The position numbers were made by a program, and so were the translations under genes. A DNA stretch of 64,000 nt from Lepraria neglecta. Its lineage: Eukaryota; Ascomycota; Lecanoromycetes; Lecanorales; Stereocaulaceae. Where the stretch lies: positions 1-64,000 of the forward strand of contig CM065649.1 of NCBI GenBank assembly GCA_033220425.1, given 5' to 3'. The notes beneath the pieces were generated by a model that was not told where the DNA came from, ran no database searches, and saw nothing but the letters and a program-made list of their open reading frames with translations. Positions 10,720 to 22,800 of the stretch are shown here, piece after piece (the stretch's first letter is position 1; every line of letters starts with the position of its first letter).

Positions 10720-11578
10720 TACCTAACTCCGGCTATTCTAATTTTCAGGATAAAAACTAAATAGCTCCTTAATAAATCAAGTAGGATTGAAGTTGATAGC
10801 TAGCTGATTCTGCTTTGAACCTTTGCCTTGATATATTAGGTAAAGGGTAGACCCGGCAATGGTTTGCCGGCCACCTCTGGCACCGTCTAATCGAGGCTAT
10901 TCTGATTCCGTCCTCGGATTGAAAAACGGACCACTCCCTGGCGAGATAGAGAGGGATCTAAGTTGATAGCCAGTTCCGAATCCGCTGAGGACCTTTACCT
11001 TAATAGTATAGGTAAAGGGTAACCCTGGCAGTAGTTTACCGGCCACTTCTAGTACTATCTGATTAAGGCTATTCTGATTCTGTCCTCGGATTGAAACACG
11101 GACCACTCCTTGGCTAGATAGAGAGGGATCTAAGTTAATAGCTAGTGCAGAATCCGCTAAGGACCTTTACCTGGATATCCTAGATAAAGGGTGGCCCTGG
11201 CAGTAGTTTACCGGCCACTTCTAGCACTATCTGATTAAGGCTATTCTGATTCCGTCCTCGGATTGAAAAACGGACTACTCCTTGGCTAGATAGAGAGGGA
11301 TCTAAGTTAATAGCCAGTGTAGCATCCGCTGAGGACCATTACCTATATATCCTAGATAAAGGGTGACCCCGGCAATAGTTTGCCGGCCACCTCTAGCACT
11401 GGCTAATCGAGGCTATTCTGATTCCGTCCTCGGATTGAAAAACGGACCACTCCTTAGCGAGATAGAGAGGGATCTAAGTTAATAGCCAGTGTAGCATCCG
11501 CTGAGGACCATTACCTATATATCCTAGATAAAGGGTGACCCCGGCAATAGTTTGCCGGCCACCTCTAGTACCGGCTTA
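10720..11578. repeat. 172-bp tandem repeat, five units
   Basis: The landmark GGCTATTCTGATTC (GGCTATTCTAATTT in the first, diverged unit) starts at about 10731, 10895, 11067, 11239 and 11411, so the last intervals are exactly 172 bp. Each unit contains AGATAGAGAGGGATCTAAGT, a TAGGTAAAGGGT block and the inverted motif GCCGGCC-like TTTRCCGGCCAC. The last units are nearly identical and little mutated. Diverged units also occur at 25463-25790. I recognise no gene or RNA in it. Confidence 0.9.
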
Positions 11579-11789
11579 GGGTTTAATATGGACGTGTTGG
11601 GCCCTTGCGAATAAATACCAGATATCTACATCGACCGGCACCGAGATAGGCTTCAAAGGGTACGGCGAGCGAGTAACGTTAACTTCAGTTAATATAGACT
11701 ACTTCGGGCGTCATGCGCGCGCGCGTATATATATATATATATATATACACACAGAGGCGCGACCTCTGAACCCTCTGATTCTACCGTAT
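11579..11789. other. Island edge with CG/TA microsatellite
   Basis: Begins with TTAGGGTTTAATATGG at the end of the 172-bp array. It contains a TTAACTTCAGTTAA inverted motif (11679-11692) and a (CG)n(TA)n(CA)n microsatellite at about 11713-11753. It precedes the 3' end of the large minus-strand pseudogene, so it may be that gene's 3' flank. Nothing else was recognised. Confidence 0.6.
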
Positions 11790-14700
11790 CTACTCGTCTG
11801 ACGATGACGAATCGTCCCGTATTCCCTCTTCGGGTTCCGATTCTACCTCTCCAGCGTCCTCCCTACTATCTTCCTTAGCTAGTATATGGTGTATCTCCGC
11901 CTCATAAAAGGTGTCGTCCAAACCGTCTAGGTCCAGGTTGTGGAATACGCCGCGAGGATATTTGGCCGTACGGCTGTTGGTGTTGGTTAAGGTTTGTAAG
12001 GGGCTGTCTCGAAGGATGTCCCTGATCGCCTTCTGCGTTGGTTCGTCGTTTACTGCGCGGTCTACCCGATGGACGAACTTATGGTGCTCCTCCTCGAGAC
12101 GGCAGGATAGCCAGTTGGCTCGCTGGACTATCGGTGTCCCGTTGATTTTCTGTCGTGTCTCTACGGCATTGCCGTCCTTCGCCTTTTGGATGTACGAGAG
12201 GTGGTTAGCGTTGTATTGGGGGATGATCAGTATCAGTTTGGAGGCGTGGCGCCCGAGATAATACGTCCAGTCGGGTTAACGTAGGATATGTTCAAAGGTC
12301 TGGTCGAAAATGGTCCAGAGTTGTTTGACGAGGGTACGGAATTTGTATCGCTCCTATTTGCGCCTCCTACCCTCTAACTCCGGCTCGTTGAACCCGAAGA
12401 GTGCGCGGACCCGATCCTCCTATAGTCCTAACCTGTGGTAGGGAGCGAAGACGGCTCCTTTGCCGTTGGAGCCCGGGGCTTTCGCGTGAATAATGTGGGG
12501 CCTGGCCCCTGTAATCCGGGTCACCAACCCGGGCGTGAGTATACAGAAACCGTTTCGCGAGTCCTCGTCTATTTGCGCCAGAAAGTATTCCTTCTGCTCC
12601 GCCTTTGAGGGCTACTCGTCTTGAAGGGGGCAGGGTCCTGTATTGCGGCTTTGAACGGCCGCCTTCCAGTCCTTTTTTGTGATGTAGCAGCGCTTGGCGA
12701 GGATGTTGAATACTTCTAGATTATATTCCTTGACGACGAGTTGCGCGGCGAGATCCAGTGTACGTTTTACCCAGCGTTCCACCGGCTCGTACGCCCGCCG
12801 TACTATTATATGCGTCTTATAATGTTTACGCCAACGACGGTAGAAATAATGTTCCTTGTTTAGGAGATTAGCGATTTGGGGTCTGCGGAAGGACTTCTGA
12901 AAGGCGTTATTGTCTTGGGAGAGCCTAAGGTTCTTGAGTGCGTATTGGGAGAAGTAAGGTAGGGGCAACCATCGGATGAGATCGGCCCGGACCCAGACTA
13001 TACCGTACGTGTCTACGGAGCGACGATATCCTAGCCCTAGTCGTACCGTAGGGGTCCCGTCGTCTTCGTGGTTATTGTGTTATAGGCGGCTTATCGTCTA
13101 GTCGTCCCTCTATAATGGCCGATACAGGAATATCCGGGGATCGTCGCCTCTAAAGCTGAGCGCCAGGGTACGGATGATAGCTATAACTATTACCCTATGT
13201 ATTTGCTCGTCCTTCTACGTTATCGGTGTAAGGTCCCTAACTCCGCCCTCTAGGCGTATTATGATGACCTCGAGGTGCAGGAGCTAGCGGTTGGTAGTTA
13301 CGGCGATAAACTGGAGAACCTCGGTAGTAGGCAGGATCTAATATAGGAAATACGGTACACGTCGACGGTGAGGGCGGGGGTGATCGTTAACTCTAGTTAA
13401 TATCGGGCTTAGGGCGGATCTGTCGCCGTCGCCGTCGCTGTCGACTGTATCGAAATTCATATTTCGAAACCGCGTCAAGTCTATTCGGTATTCCTGTCGG
13501 GCCCCGAAGTTGGCCGCTTTATGCTCCGGAGCGACCGGGGGTACGCGCCTGGGCGCGGGAGCGGGCGCTTTGTTATCGGATCCGTGTGGTGAGCAGGTCT
13601 CGTTACCCGACGTAGGAGGGTTATCGAGTGCGTAATCGCTGAGGTCAGGTGGTGGTGATGGTACTACTCCTTGGTTGCGGCGCTGGGGCCGTGGCGGACG
13701 ATAAGTAGTGTCTTCGGCGGACTTCAGGGCCGCCTGAAGCCGGATTTTGGTCGTGTTGTATTGACGGACGAGCTGCTCGTGTTTCCGCCGACGTGCGGAT
13801 GATGACCCTTTATAATTGGCCTTATACTAGCGGTCGAGATTTAACTGGCTGAACCCTAGAGCTTCGAAATACGTGTTCTGGAAAGGCCTGTGTTTCTTCA
13901 GGGGCGTATCGAACAGATGTTTGATAAGATTGTATACTTTGGGATATATAATCCCGCACTTTCGGTAGAGGTAGTTATTAGCCAGGACCGCGACAGATAT
14001 GGAGCCGGTATCCCGGGTCTAGAACTAAGGGTATTTCGCCTCCTTGGTGCTAGTAGTATATCGGGAGGGGTCGTGAAAGGCTTCGGCCTAATGCTCTAGG
14101 TAACTGGGTTTGCGCAGAAGGGTAATAGCCTGCGAGGTATTACTGACTGGGGTATCTTCTACCCTAAAGTCTAACTAATAGTCTCTAGGTAGGAAGTATT
14201 CCTTGCGGAAATTAAAATAGTCTTCGAGGTAGGTAAGGAAATCTTCGCGAGCCTAGGCGGGAGACGGGCGAGATATATAGATCTTGAGGTCGTGGCCCTG
14301 GATGATTAGAAAGGGGTTCTTGAATAGAGGGCGATCGTCGGCTTTACGGTATACCTCTCTCTAAAAGGTATCTAGATCTTGGGAGGGGATCGGGTAAGAT
14401 ATGTCTATAGCTTGGCTAGGTAGCAGATTATGAACTTCCTGCCTTACGTAGGCCTTATAGTTAGCGTCTTCGAAGCTACGGGGATGATAAGTACGGACTT
14501 AGGTATTACAGGTCGATCGGAGCGTAGGGAGGATGATATCGTCGATCCAGATTTGCTGCGATTTGCTACTAAGATAGTAGCTATAGTTCTTCTGCTGTTT
14601 CTTCGCGCGAGTTATCCGAGGGAAGAAGATATAATATTCGTAGTTAAAGCCTGCGCTGCTAACGCTATACCTGAGGCGGAGGTGTTTAGTCTTATGGATC

Positions 14701-16155
14701 CGTCTCGACCGGAACGTGACGTAAGGGTCTTAGGTGATAGTCCTAAGGTAAGGCGGGCGGTAGGTAAGTCTAAAGCCCTTCCGGTGGACTGCCAGTATAG
14801 TAACCCTGGCTATAAAGCTATCTACGTCGTAACTGCGCCTGACCTAAGGGTCGGTCCTCTACTCGGCCTGTTCGAAGGCCTCTGCGGACCTGGCGATGCT
14901 GAGAGCCTGTTCCGGGATATCGCTATTACTGCGGCCTCCTAGGAGTTCCTGCCAGTCTACCGCTCGGAAATTGTTATACTGACCTCGGCGACGTAGATAT
15001 ATACCGGATTGCAGAGGAAAAGGGGTCCTAGGGAGATGTTCGTTGAGATAGTCGGTGTATTCGGCTAACGAGCGTGCTCCGTTGCTGCCGATATAGTCGT
15101 TCCCTATAGATACGTGATTAGTCAGTTAGTTAGTTAGTCAGTTAATCAAGTATTCAGGATGTAGTCGAGGTAGCAGTCTTACTGTACGTGTAGAGAGGCG
15201 CCCAGCTGCGGTCCAGGTAGTCCTGCGCGGTAGCTATGGGATTAGGAGCTTCGTCGGACAGGCTAAGTTCTGAGAGATCATCCTCTAGTGATACCGCGGA
15301 CTTATTGTACCTATCTAGATCGGATGGCCCGGAAACGGCCGAGCGAGACTCGAGAGGATTATCGTGGTCAGGCGCGTAGTCGTTGTTATTGTCGTCGTTG
15401 TCGTTGTCGTTATTATCTAATAGTAAGGTGTAGGTTACTACTATTGGTCTTGAAAATGTTGAATAGGAGGGGATATTAACTAAAGTTAATATTAACGTCG
15501 AAAGAGGGATATAGACTGCGGTAACCCTTAATATTAAAGAGGCTACTGGTAACGAGGCGCTTGTAGAGGAACGCGGTTAGAGTTAGGGGATAGGATATAG
15601 GGTATTCTTATTATTATTGACTCCTGGACCCTGGCTAATATTTGGTGTATAGGATATGTCCTGCTCGATGATCTGATTCAGGCTGTTACTTCTACTGGAT
15701 AGATCTATAGACTGAGAGCGGGTATCGGTCCCTGTAGATAGTGGAACGTTATTCGCGGTACTAGAGGTCGAAGGAGCTTTAGGTTAAGAGTAACTAGATC
15801 TAGGAGAGGAAGTAGTAGGCTGTTTACGGGTGACTCGATTGATACAGAGGTGATTATTATCCTCTGTAGTAGGATTAAAGAGGGCGGTAGGCTCGCTAGC
15901 GGTAGGATTCTGCCGAAGAAGGGAGCTATTCGGGGGTGATAGATGGCGAGGCCGACCAGGAGGGGATTCCGGTCCTTGGTTAAAGGGAGCTGGTTCGGCG
16001 GTAATATTAGAGGGGCCGGTACGTCTAGTGGTATTGTCCCTGTTGTAGTTGCGTTACGTCGCTTATCTAGTAGCTTGTTATTCCTCTTGGGGCTTTACTT
16101 TGCGGCCTATAGTAAAGGAATTATAGCTAGTAAGAAAATCTGTCCTGGAAGATAA
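11790..16155 (-). pseudogene. Large decayed fungal gene of unknown function
   Basis: Read on the minus strand, a frame continues over about 4 kb with scattered TAG/TAA at positions where Gln or Trp fits. The N-terminal part (16155-15500) is a Pro/Ser/Thr/Asn/Gln-rich low-complexity region. Then come a segment with YHPRSFEDA (about 14480-14450), WTRDTGSIS (about 14010-13985), RQEYRIDL (about 13500-13475), a conserved-looking C-terminal domain including IRLEGGVRDLTPIT (13270-13220) and RHASKLILIIPQYNANHLSY (about 12250-12190), and an acidic Ser/Asp/Glu tail ending at 11790. This combination resembles, from memory, a widespread multicopy family of long fungal hypothetical proteins with no assigned function. 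Decay is mild compared with the retrotransposons. Intron positions were not determined. TATTAACTNNAGTTAA motifs interrupt it twice. Confidence 0.6.
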
Positions 16156-16399
16156 AAAATCATTAATATATATCGCGCGGTTAGGGGGGAAGAAGGAAAA
16201 AGCTAGGGTATTATCTAGTACCTATAAAAAAGGCGGGGAAACCGATAGGGTAGGCGATTTGCCTACTCTGGACTATAATAGGCCAATCAGCGCCTGAGAA
16301 GTACGTTATTACCTCGAGTATAATCCTGTTAAGTAATATCTTACCTCTTTCGGCTCAGGGTGAAAGTTAGATAGCTAGGGAAATCGGGCTAAAGGTCGC

Positions 16400-16960
16400 G
16401 TAACGGCTTATCTAGGGTGGTGGAGTTGGCCTGATACCGGATTCCGATCCCCTCGAACCCAGCCTGTCAGGGATCTTCTCCCTATTGGGAGTCGGGGACC
16501 TATACGAGATATATACTGTTAAGTAGTAGCTGTTGTCCTTCTTCTTTATCGAGCTCTTGGGAGGGTAGGGACAGGGTAATTAAATGGACTACCGGTTCGC
16601 GGGAGGGGTTCGTAGCGGGTTCTCGTCCCTATAGAGTTTGCTCGGGGGGCCCTAGCTCTCTATCGGAACCGACGGCCGGGGTAACGGAGCCGATACTTGC
16701 TATAGTATAGTCGGAGGGGAAGAAGAAGAAGGAGGAGAAGGGGGAGGTAGGTAACCGCGGAGTGCTTACTATAGTTCCTTAATAAGCGCGTCCTGCTATA
16801 GGCGAGTTACTCGTTCCTGCTACTAGGTCCGCTTTTATCGCTGGCGCTACCGATATTACCGGGCGGCGTTCTTTATCCTCTTCTCAGCGGCTGTAGTTAG
16901 AGGTCGACCTATTATAGCGACTGGTGATATCAGCGTAGGTAGTTAACCGACTATAATAAT
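16400..16960 (-). pseudogene. bZIP basic-region segment, upstream of the large gene
   Basis: On the minus strand from about 16960 the frame contains KRIKNAARQYRQRQRQKRT (about 16881-16825). It carries the bZIP signature N-x7-R (Asn, Ala, Ala, Arg, ..., Arg) and is followed by a Gln/Leu-rich helix (LQQDALIKELQQAL) and a Pro/Ser-rich stretch. About ten of the Gln codons are TAG/TAA, as expected from RIP of CAG/CAA. The presumed start Met would be ATA near 16954. It may be the 5' exon(s) of the large gene below it, separated by introns, or a separate transcription-factor gene. The frame is the same strand and adjacent, which favours one locus. Confidence 0.5.
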
Positions 16961-17220
16961 GGGACTGGAAAAAGCTCGCGAAAGATACGCAAGTTTCGGG
17001 GGGGGGAATTCTGCGAAGTGGTTAATTTCCCAGTATTGTTGGCGAGGTAATGGCGGGTCCCGGGGCGGGAGGGATTAACCGATAGCGCGATCTGGATACG
17101 CGTAGGTAATTCGATTATATATGTCGGATAGGATATGCGGATATACAGAGTCCCCCTGATATAAATAAATAGGTGACGTGTTAACGTTCAATATTAATGC
17201 GCGTGGGGTTACGAGTTTCA

Positions 17221-17296
17221 GGCCAATAAGATGCTGTTTAAACGATATAGCGCCAAATAGAATACGCTATGTCGTTTAAACGCTGGTCGATTGGCC
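17221..17296. promoter_or_regulatory. CCAAT-flanked long hairpin
   Basis: GTTTAAACGATATAGCG (17236-17252) pairs with CGCTATGTCGTTTAAAC (17265-17281) with one G/T-type mismatch and a 12-base loop. Symmetrically outside, GGCCAAT (17221-17227) pairs with ATTGGCC (17290-17296), leaving 8-base unpaired stretches on both sides. Each outer arm is a CCAAT box. It lies about 260-340 bp upstream of the presumed start of the minus-strand bZIP frame, so a promoter role is plausible but unproven. Confidence 0.5.
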
Positions 17297-17564
17297 GGCA
17301 GGATTTAAGTATCGCCGGCCCGCCGCTTAGCCTACCTGAGGATGAATATTAACATTTTCCTGCCATGGAATTATCTATAACGTGGTCGATCCGGCTTGGT
17401 TTTTGCTTAGGATGGTATGGTTGGAATCGGAAGGGAAATGCGCATCTTTTTCGTCTACAAAGTGAAGGGATCCGCCCGACTTTTTGGCCGGCCCGAGATG
17501 GCGAAAATGTCTAAGTCCTCGAGCGGGGCCTGCTGACCCTGCCCCACCGCCCGCGATAATAATA
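17297..17564. other. GC-richer flank without recognised gene
   Basis: GC-rich, little-mutated sequence (GCCGGCCCGCC, a CATTTTCCTGCCATGG stretch, GGGCCTGCTGACCCTG) between the hairpin and the AT-rich block. CA and TG dinucleotides are still common here. No convincing open frame was seen; it may be promoter sequence of the minus-strand locus. Confidence 0.4.
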
Positions 17565-18718
17565 TAACCTTTTATCTCTTAATTATTAATTAATATTATA
17601 ATCCTTTTTTCTACTTTAAATAAAATTATTTAAATAAAATCTTTTAATTAACCCTTAATATTATAATCCTCTTTTTTATTTACTTAAAATAAAATTCTTT
17701 AAATTAAATCTTTCTTAAATTTAACTTCTCTATCTTCTCTTTTACTCTTTTTTATAATTTCTATAATAGTTAAAATATCTCTAATCTACTCTATTTAATT
17801 TATTATTTAAAATATTCTATTTACTCTTTTACTCTCTTTATACTTAGTCTTTTATAATAAACTCTTTAATTATAATATCTCTATATTAATATATAACTCT
17901 AAAATCTAAAACCTCTATATTATATCTATTTAATTAACTATTTAATTCTACTTTCTACTACTTTCTACTCTATTATTTAACCTTATACCCTTTAATCTAT
18001 AAATTTAAACTATATACTATATTAATATATAAAAACTCTATAATAACCTTTAAATAATCTTCTTCTACTCCTCTACTTTAATAAAACTATTATAACTCTC
18101 TTTTAAAAAACTAAAACTTAAATCTCTCTTTCTATATATATTCTAATCTAATAAATTTAATACCTTTTAAAAATAACCTTTAAAAAATCTCTCTATATTT
18201 ATTTAATTTACTACTAATTAATTCTACTCTATTTAATAACTATTAACTACTCTACTTATCTATTTTCTATAATAACTAATTTACTATTAATTAAACTTCT
18301 AACTCTACCTTTTTACTCTCTCTCTTCAGCTATTCTACTCTATAAAATAATTAAATTTAAACTATCTCCCTAATAAATATAACTCTCTCCTTATCTAACT
18401 ATTTACTATTTTTATAATATCTACTACTACTCTACTATCTAATTACTACTACTAATAAATAAAACCTCTTACTAACTACTACTACCTCTACCTCCTAATA
18501 TACCTTTTACTCTATCTATCTATTCTTTAGCTTAATCTAACTATATTAATATATATATTTAACTACTAATAGCCTTACTATATACTTAAGTACTTACTAC
18601 TCTCTCTATATCTATCTTCCCTTTTTAGCTATACTCTCCTACTTATATTCTACCTCTATTAATTCGCTCTAGATAGGTCTCTAATAGTTACTAAATTATC
18701 TAACCTAATTATATCCTA
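17565..18718. repeat. Subtelomeric block S, copy 2, and AT-rich tract
   Basis: 17575-17930 aligns with 9140-9430 and 63448-63785 (for example the CTCTATTTAATTTATTATTTAAAAT stretch). It lacks the Helitron-like insertion, giving a second empty site near 17664-17675. From about 18050 to 18718 it is highly degenerate CTA/TAA-rich sequence in which nothing was recognised. Confidence 0.65.
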
Positions 18719-18723
18719 TAGAA

Positions 18724-19232
18724 TGTTACGAACCACGTTGCGTGCGGTGGTTCTATGGATTGATTCTCAATAGAGATGGAGGTATAACCTGACAAGAGTA
18801 TGAAGCAGGCTTCAAGTGATGCTAAGCGGGTCTGGTATATGATCAGATGATATATATTCAGTGCCTAGCCTAAGAGATCTATCGCATGTAGTAGACAATT
18901 GAATAGTAAGTTAAGCACGATGCTCCAAGTGGTGAGCAGTGCTCCGCATATATAGACATACGAAATCCATGCCAAGCATTCTTGATCGCACTGATCGCAC
19001 TGATCGTATCTGCGCTTATTGCGACTACTGCGCTTATCGCTTAATATGCCAAGCCTTCCTGATCGCACTGATCGCACTGATCGTATCTGCGCTTATTGCG
19101 ACCACTACGCTCATCGCTTAATATGCCAAGCCTTCAGGGTCTGTCCGAGTCGGATACCGACTCGTCGACTCGAACCATAACGGGCGCTACGCTCTATGAG
19201 CGTATCCCTGATTATGTTTCCTGATCGTAATA
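18724..19232 (-). repeat. 3' LTR of B1
   Basis: 509 bp, left terminus TGTTACGAACC, right terminus GTAATA (CA changed to TA). It carries two tandem copies of an ~80-bp unit with GATCGCACT repeats at about 18966-19132. Paired with 24954-25462. Confidence 0.93.
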
Positions 19233-19280
19233 TTAGCTCCCTCTCCCAGATTTCTCGTCCTGAGAAACCATCTATCCTTT

Positions 19281-19850
19281 ATGCTACCCCGACGTACTAA
19301 ATGTTTAGATAAACCGACCGTCCGCCGAACGGTGTTGGCCAGTAAGCTAAACGAAGTTGTTATACGGCCGTGCTCCCGATGTGTTGCCAGCGGCAAATAG
19401 TACCTGATAGGTACAGGGTCCGATAGGTATTCTAACTGTGTGGGTAGCGGTAGGAAATGCGACCTTGTGGTGTCGCCCCTCGAAATATATTGTATTAAGA
19501 CGGAACGAAAGGAAGCGTAGTTATAGTTGAAAAATACGCGCGAAGAGCTTAAGGATTATATATAAAAATTAATGGAGGAATCTATACGTCTTTAGACTAT
19601 ACTAATACGCCTTTAGATATAGTATAAACATCTTGAAAATGAAAAGCGGAAGATTACTGACTGAGAGATATAGAATATTAAGGAGTTGGAAGAAGACTAG
19701 TGGTCTGTCCCAAGCATTCCTGATAATTAGATGTTCAATGTCTCGTCCGAATAATTTGGCTTCCCAGCCGGAACCGATTGGTCCTCCTTCCCGATCGTTC
19801 CCGGAACTCCTATAGAAGGTCCTGGCAGTTCCGGAGGTTCTTAAGGGGTT
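19281..19850 (+). pseudogene. Antisense Zn2Cys6/coiled-coil ORF of B1
   Basis: Because B1 lies on the minus strand, this frame is on the plus strand. It starts with ATG at 19281 (MLPRRTKCL) and contains the cluster CSRCVASGK...C with only the third and fourth Cys changed (to stop/Tyr), giving CX2CX6CX8CX2CX6C overall. The final GSGRKCDLVVSPLE is intact. After it come a long charged helix (KEELKD, KHLENEKRKIT), an EIxNIKELEED segment, NVSSE, and a Gly/Ser/Pro tail ending near 19850 that reaches the antisense of the chromodomain. The ~190-residue layout recalls small fungal hypothetical proteins with a similar Cys cluster. All but one of the internal stops are TAA/TAG at plausible Gln/Trp positions; the exception is a TGA. 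Confidence 0.72.
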
Positions 19851-19859
19851 CCCAGGTGT

Positions 19860-22800
19860 TTTCGGTATCGTCGTACCCTTTCTATTTAACTAGATATTTC
19901 TAATTAACCTGATTTAGAATCCTCTTAACCTCGAACTCTGTTTCTTCCTTAATATTATAGTAAAATATTTCTTAGAGAGGTATATTAGAGTCCGCTGGCT
20001 CTAAGAGTGAGATATAGAATACCGGATATACTTTGGCGTCAGGTAGTAATTGGAGTTTATAGTTAACTGGTCCTTTTAACTATTTAATCAAGAATGGTCT
20101 AACCTTAATATAATCCAGTTTCTTGCTTAGTCTCGTTATCCTTATATTTTTTATTAGGAGGTATACTTTATCCCCCTCTTTTAGCTAAGGAATATTCTTT
20201 CTTTTCTTATCGATCTATCCCTTTAACTTCTTATAAGAGTTCTTAATAGACCTTTATATATCCCTATATAAATTCTTTAGCTCTTCTACCTTGACTAAGG
20301 CTCTTTCTATATTAGGTCCCTCCCTTGGTTATAGAAATGTATTTATATTCTTTCTATAGTTAGTAAAGAATAGGGTTAGTCCGGTTATATCTGACTGCTT
20401 GTTGTTATACGCTAGTTATACTATCGGAAGTAGTGAAACCTAGTTATCCTACTTCCGGTTTATATAATGTCTCAGGTATACTTCCATTATTTAATTTGTA
20501 CGTTCTATCTATCTATCAGTCTATAGGTGATATACTATTGACATCCGAAGTTTAGTTCTAATTGCTGCTATTAGCGTTCTCTAGTAGTTGGAAGTAAATA
20601 GTTTATCTCTATCAGATATTATCGACTTTAGTATACTATAATCCCTTATCAGCTTATCGAGTAGTATAAAGGCTAACTAGTCTACCTTATATATCTCCTT
20701 GAAAGGTATTATGATTATATATTTTATAAGTTTATCCACAATAACTATAATCGAGTCGAAGGTATCCTGCGTAGCTGGATCTTTCGAAGGTAGTAGTTTA
20801 ACCACGAAGTCCATTATAATATTATCCTATAGTGACTCTGGTACAGGAGTAAACTATATTTGTCCGTACTTAGCGTATCGTACAGCCTTATTCTACTGGC
20901 ACTCGATATATTCTTTAATATATTGTTCAACGCGCGCTCGAAGCTTCGGCACCACGTATCCTTATCCTAGGAGTTCTACTATTTTGGATACTCCTAGGTA
21001 ACCTTGTAAAGGGTCGTTATGGTAATCCCTGATCACTTCTTCGGTATATTATTCAGGCAGATAAGTCCTCTCCTGGTATTTAAGTAATATAGTATCTGGC
21101 TAATCCTTCCTTAGGGTTATTGCGAATGTATCGTCTTTGTAGGCCTTTACGATCCTGTTAGTTATATTAGGTCCTGTTATACGAAGGGTTATAGCTAATA
21201 CCTGGTATAGTACTAATAAGCTGTCTGCTTCTTTCTTTAGGATTGGTCGCTCTATAATATTCTTCTCTTCTATATAGTCTAATCGCCTGCTAAGGGCGTC
21301 TACTCGACTATTATCCTTCCCTAGGGTATAGGTTATCTTGAACTTATATTAACCTAGTAGTTCTAACTATCGGACCTGTTGTCTATTTAACTCCTTTGTT
21401 ATTATAAAGTTAAGAAGGTTCTTATAGTCTATAAAGATAGTTAAGTCCGAGTAGCTTTCTACGTATACTCGCTAGTTCTAAAGTATATATACTACGGTAA
21501 GTAACTCCTTGTCGTGTATATTATAGTTCTATTCTACTACTAATATCTTCCTTGAATAGTAGGTAACTGGATACTATTTTTAGTCTTTTATCTAGTATAA
21601 GTATACTCCTATTACAAGATCTAATATATCCGTTTTAATACAAGCTGGCTCGTTTATTTGAAAGGTATAGAGTACTAGTAGATCTGTATATACTTTCTTT
21701 AATATGCCGAATGATTTCTATTAGTCTTTTCCCTATATAAACCCGATATCTTTCTTCGTGATATCTATTAGTAGTAGTACCTTCTTGGAGTAGCCCTCGA
21801 TGAACTTCCTGTTAAAGTTAGTAAATCCTAAGAAGCTTTATACTGCTTTGACGTCCTGTAGTATAGGCTATTTAGCTATAGCCTTGATCTTCTCCGGGCT
21901 TATACTAATACCTTTTATACTAACTATAAATCCTAGAAACTCTACTAATTCCCTGTAGAATTCGTACTTTTCTGGTTTAAGAAGAAGTTTCACTTATAAT
22001 AGGTATCCGAGGACGTCCTATATATACTCTATATATTCTTTCTTATTCTTAGAATAAATTAGTATATTATCGAGGTATACTATCGCTGTTCGATCTAAGT
22101 ATACTTATATAATATTATTAATAAGTGCTTAGCAGGTTACTAGTACGTTGGTGAGTCTAAACGGTATTACTAGGTACTTATAGTAGCTATATCTCGTTCG
22201 GAAGGTAGTCTTCTATTCTTCGCCTCCTTTTATCCGAATTAGATTATATATACCTCTAAGATCCAGTTTAGTAAATATCTTTGCTTTTCCGAGCCGATCC
22301 TATAGCTCTCCTATATTTAGTAATAGATATCTATTCTTGATAGTAATATCGTTCAACTTTTAATAGTCGATATATAGTCTTAAGCTTCCGTCCTTCTTCG
22401 GTATAAAGAGGATCGGGTAACCTACTAGTAATTTGGATTCCCGAATAAATCCCTTTTTGAGGTTCTTGTTAATATACCCGCGAAGTACTTTGAGTTCCTT
22501 TTCTAATAATACGTAAATAGGTCTAAATATTGGTTGCTTGCCAGGTTCGAGTTCGATCTTATGATTCTATAGCTAGTACTTAGGTAATACTTCTATATTT
22601 ATCTCTTCCTCGAATAAGTATACCTACTTACTATATTCCTGAGGGACAGAGGGTATATTAGTTCCTCCCTTATCTCTTACTTTGTTATCCCGCTAACCTT
22701 TACTAGTAACTATAGAGTCGGACTACCTTTTAGTACTATCCTTATATGAAGCTGAGGTAATATATACCTTGACTAGTCTTCGGTTTAACTTCTTATCTAC

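Noticed and set aside
10720-11578. 5S rRNA or tRNA-type tandem gene array
   Set aside because: The 172-bp unit shows no recognisable 5S internal control region or tRNA A/B box arrangement with cloverleaf pairing that I could find by eye.
11911-12261. Plus-strand 116-codon frame
   Set aside because: Lies opposite the better-supported minus-strand pseudogene, whose frame continues on both sides; shadow.
12612-12968. Separate 118-codon minus-strand gene
   Set aside because: It is only an uninterrupted stretch of the larger pseudogene; the frame continues beyond both ends across TAG/TAA codons, and it would start at TTG.
14430-14942. Plus-strand 170-codon frame
   Set aside because: Antisense shadow of the large minus-strand gene, which reads continuously through this interval with RIP-type stops.
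15943-16155. Plus-strand 70-codon frame
   Set aside because: Opposite the Pro/Ser-rich N-terminal region of the minus-strand pseudogene.
20699-21001. Plus-strand 100-codon frame inside B1
   Set aside because: Antisense shadow of the B1 integrase region; a related frame opposite B2 integrase (59255-59458) is likewise explained by pol conservation.
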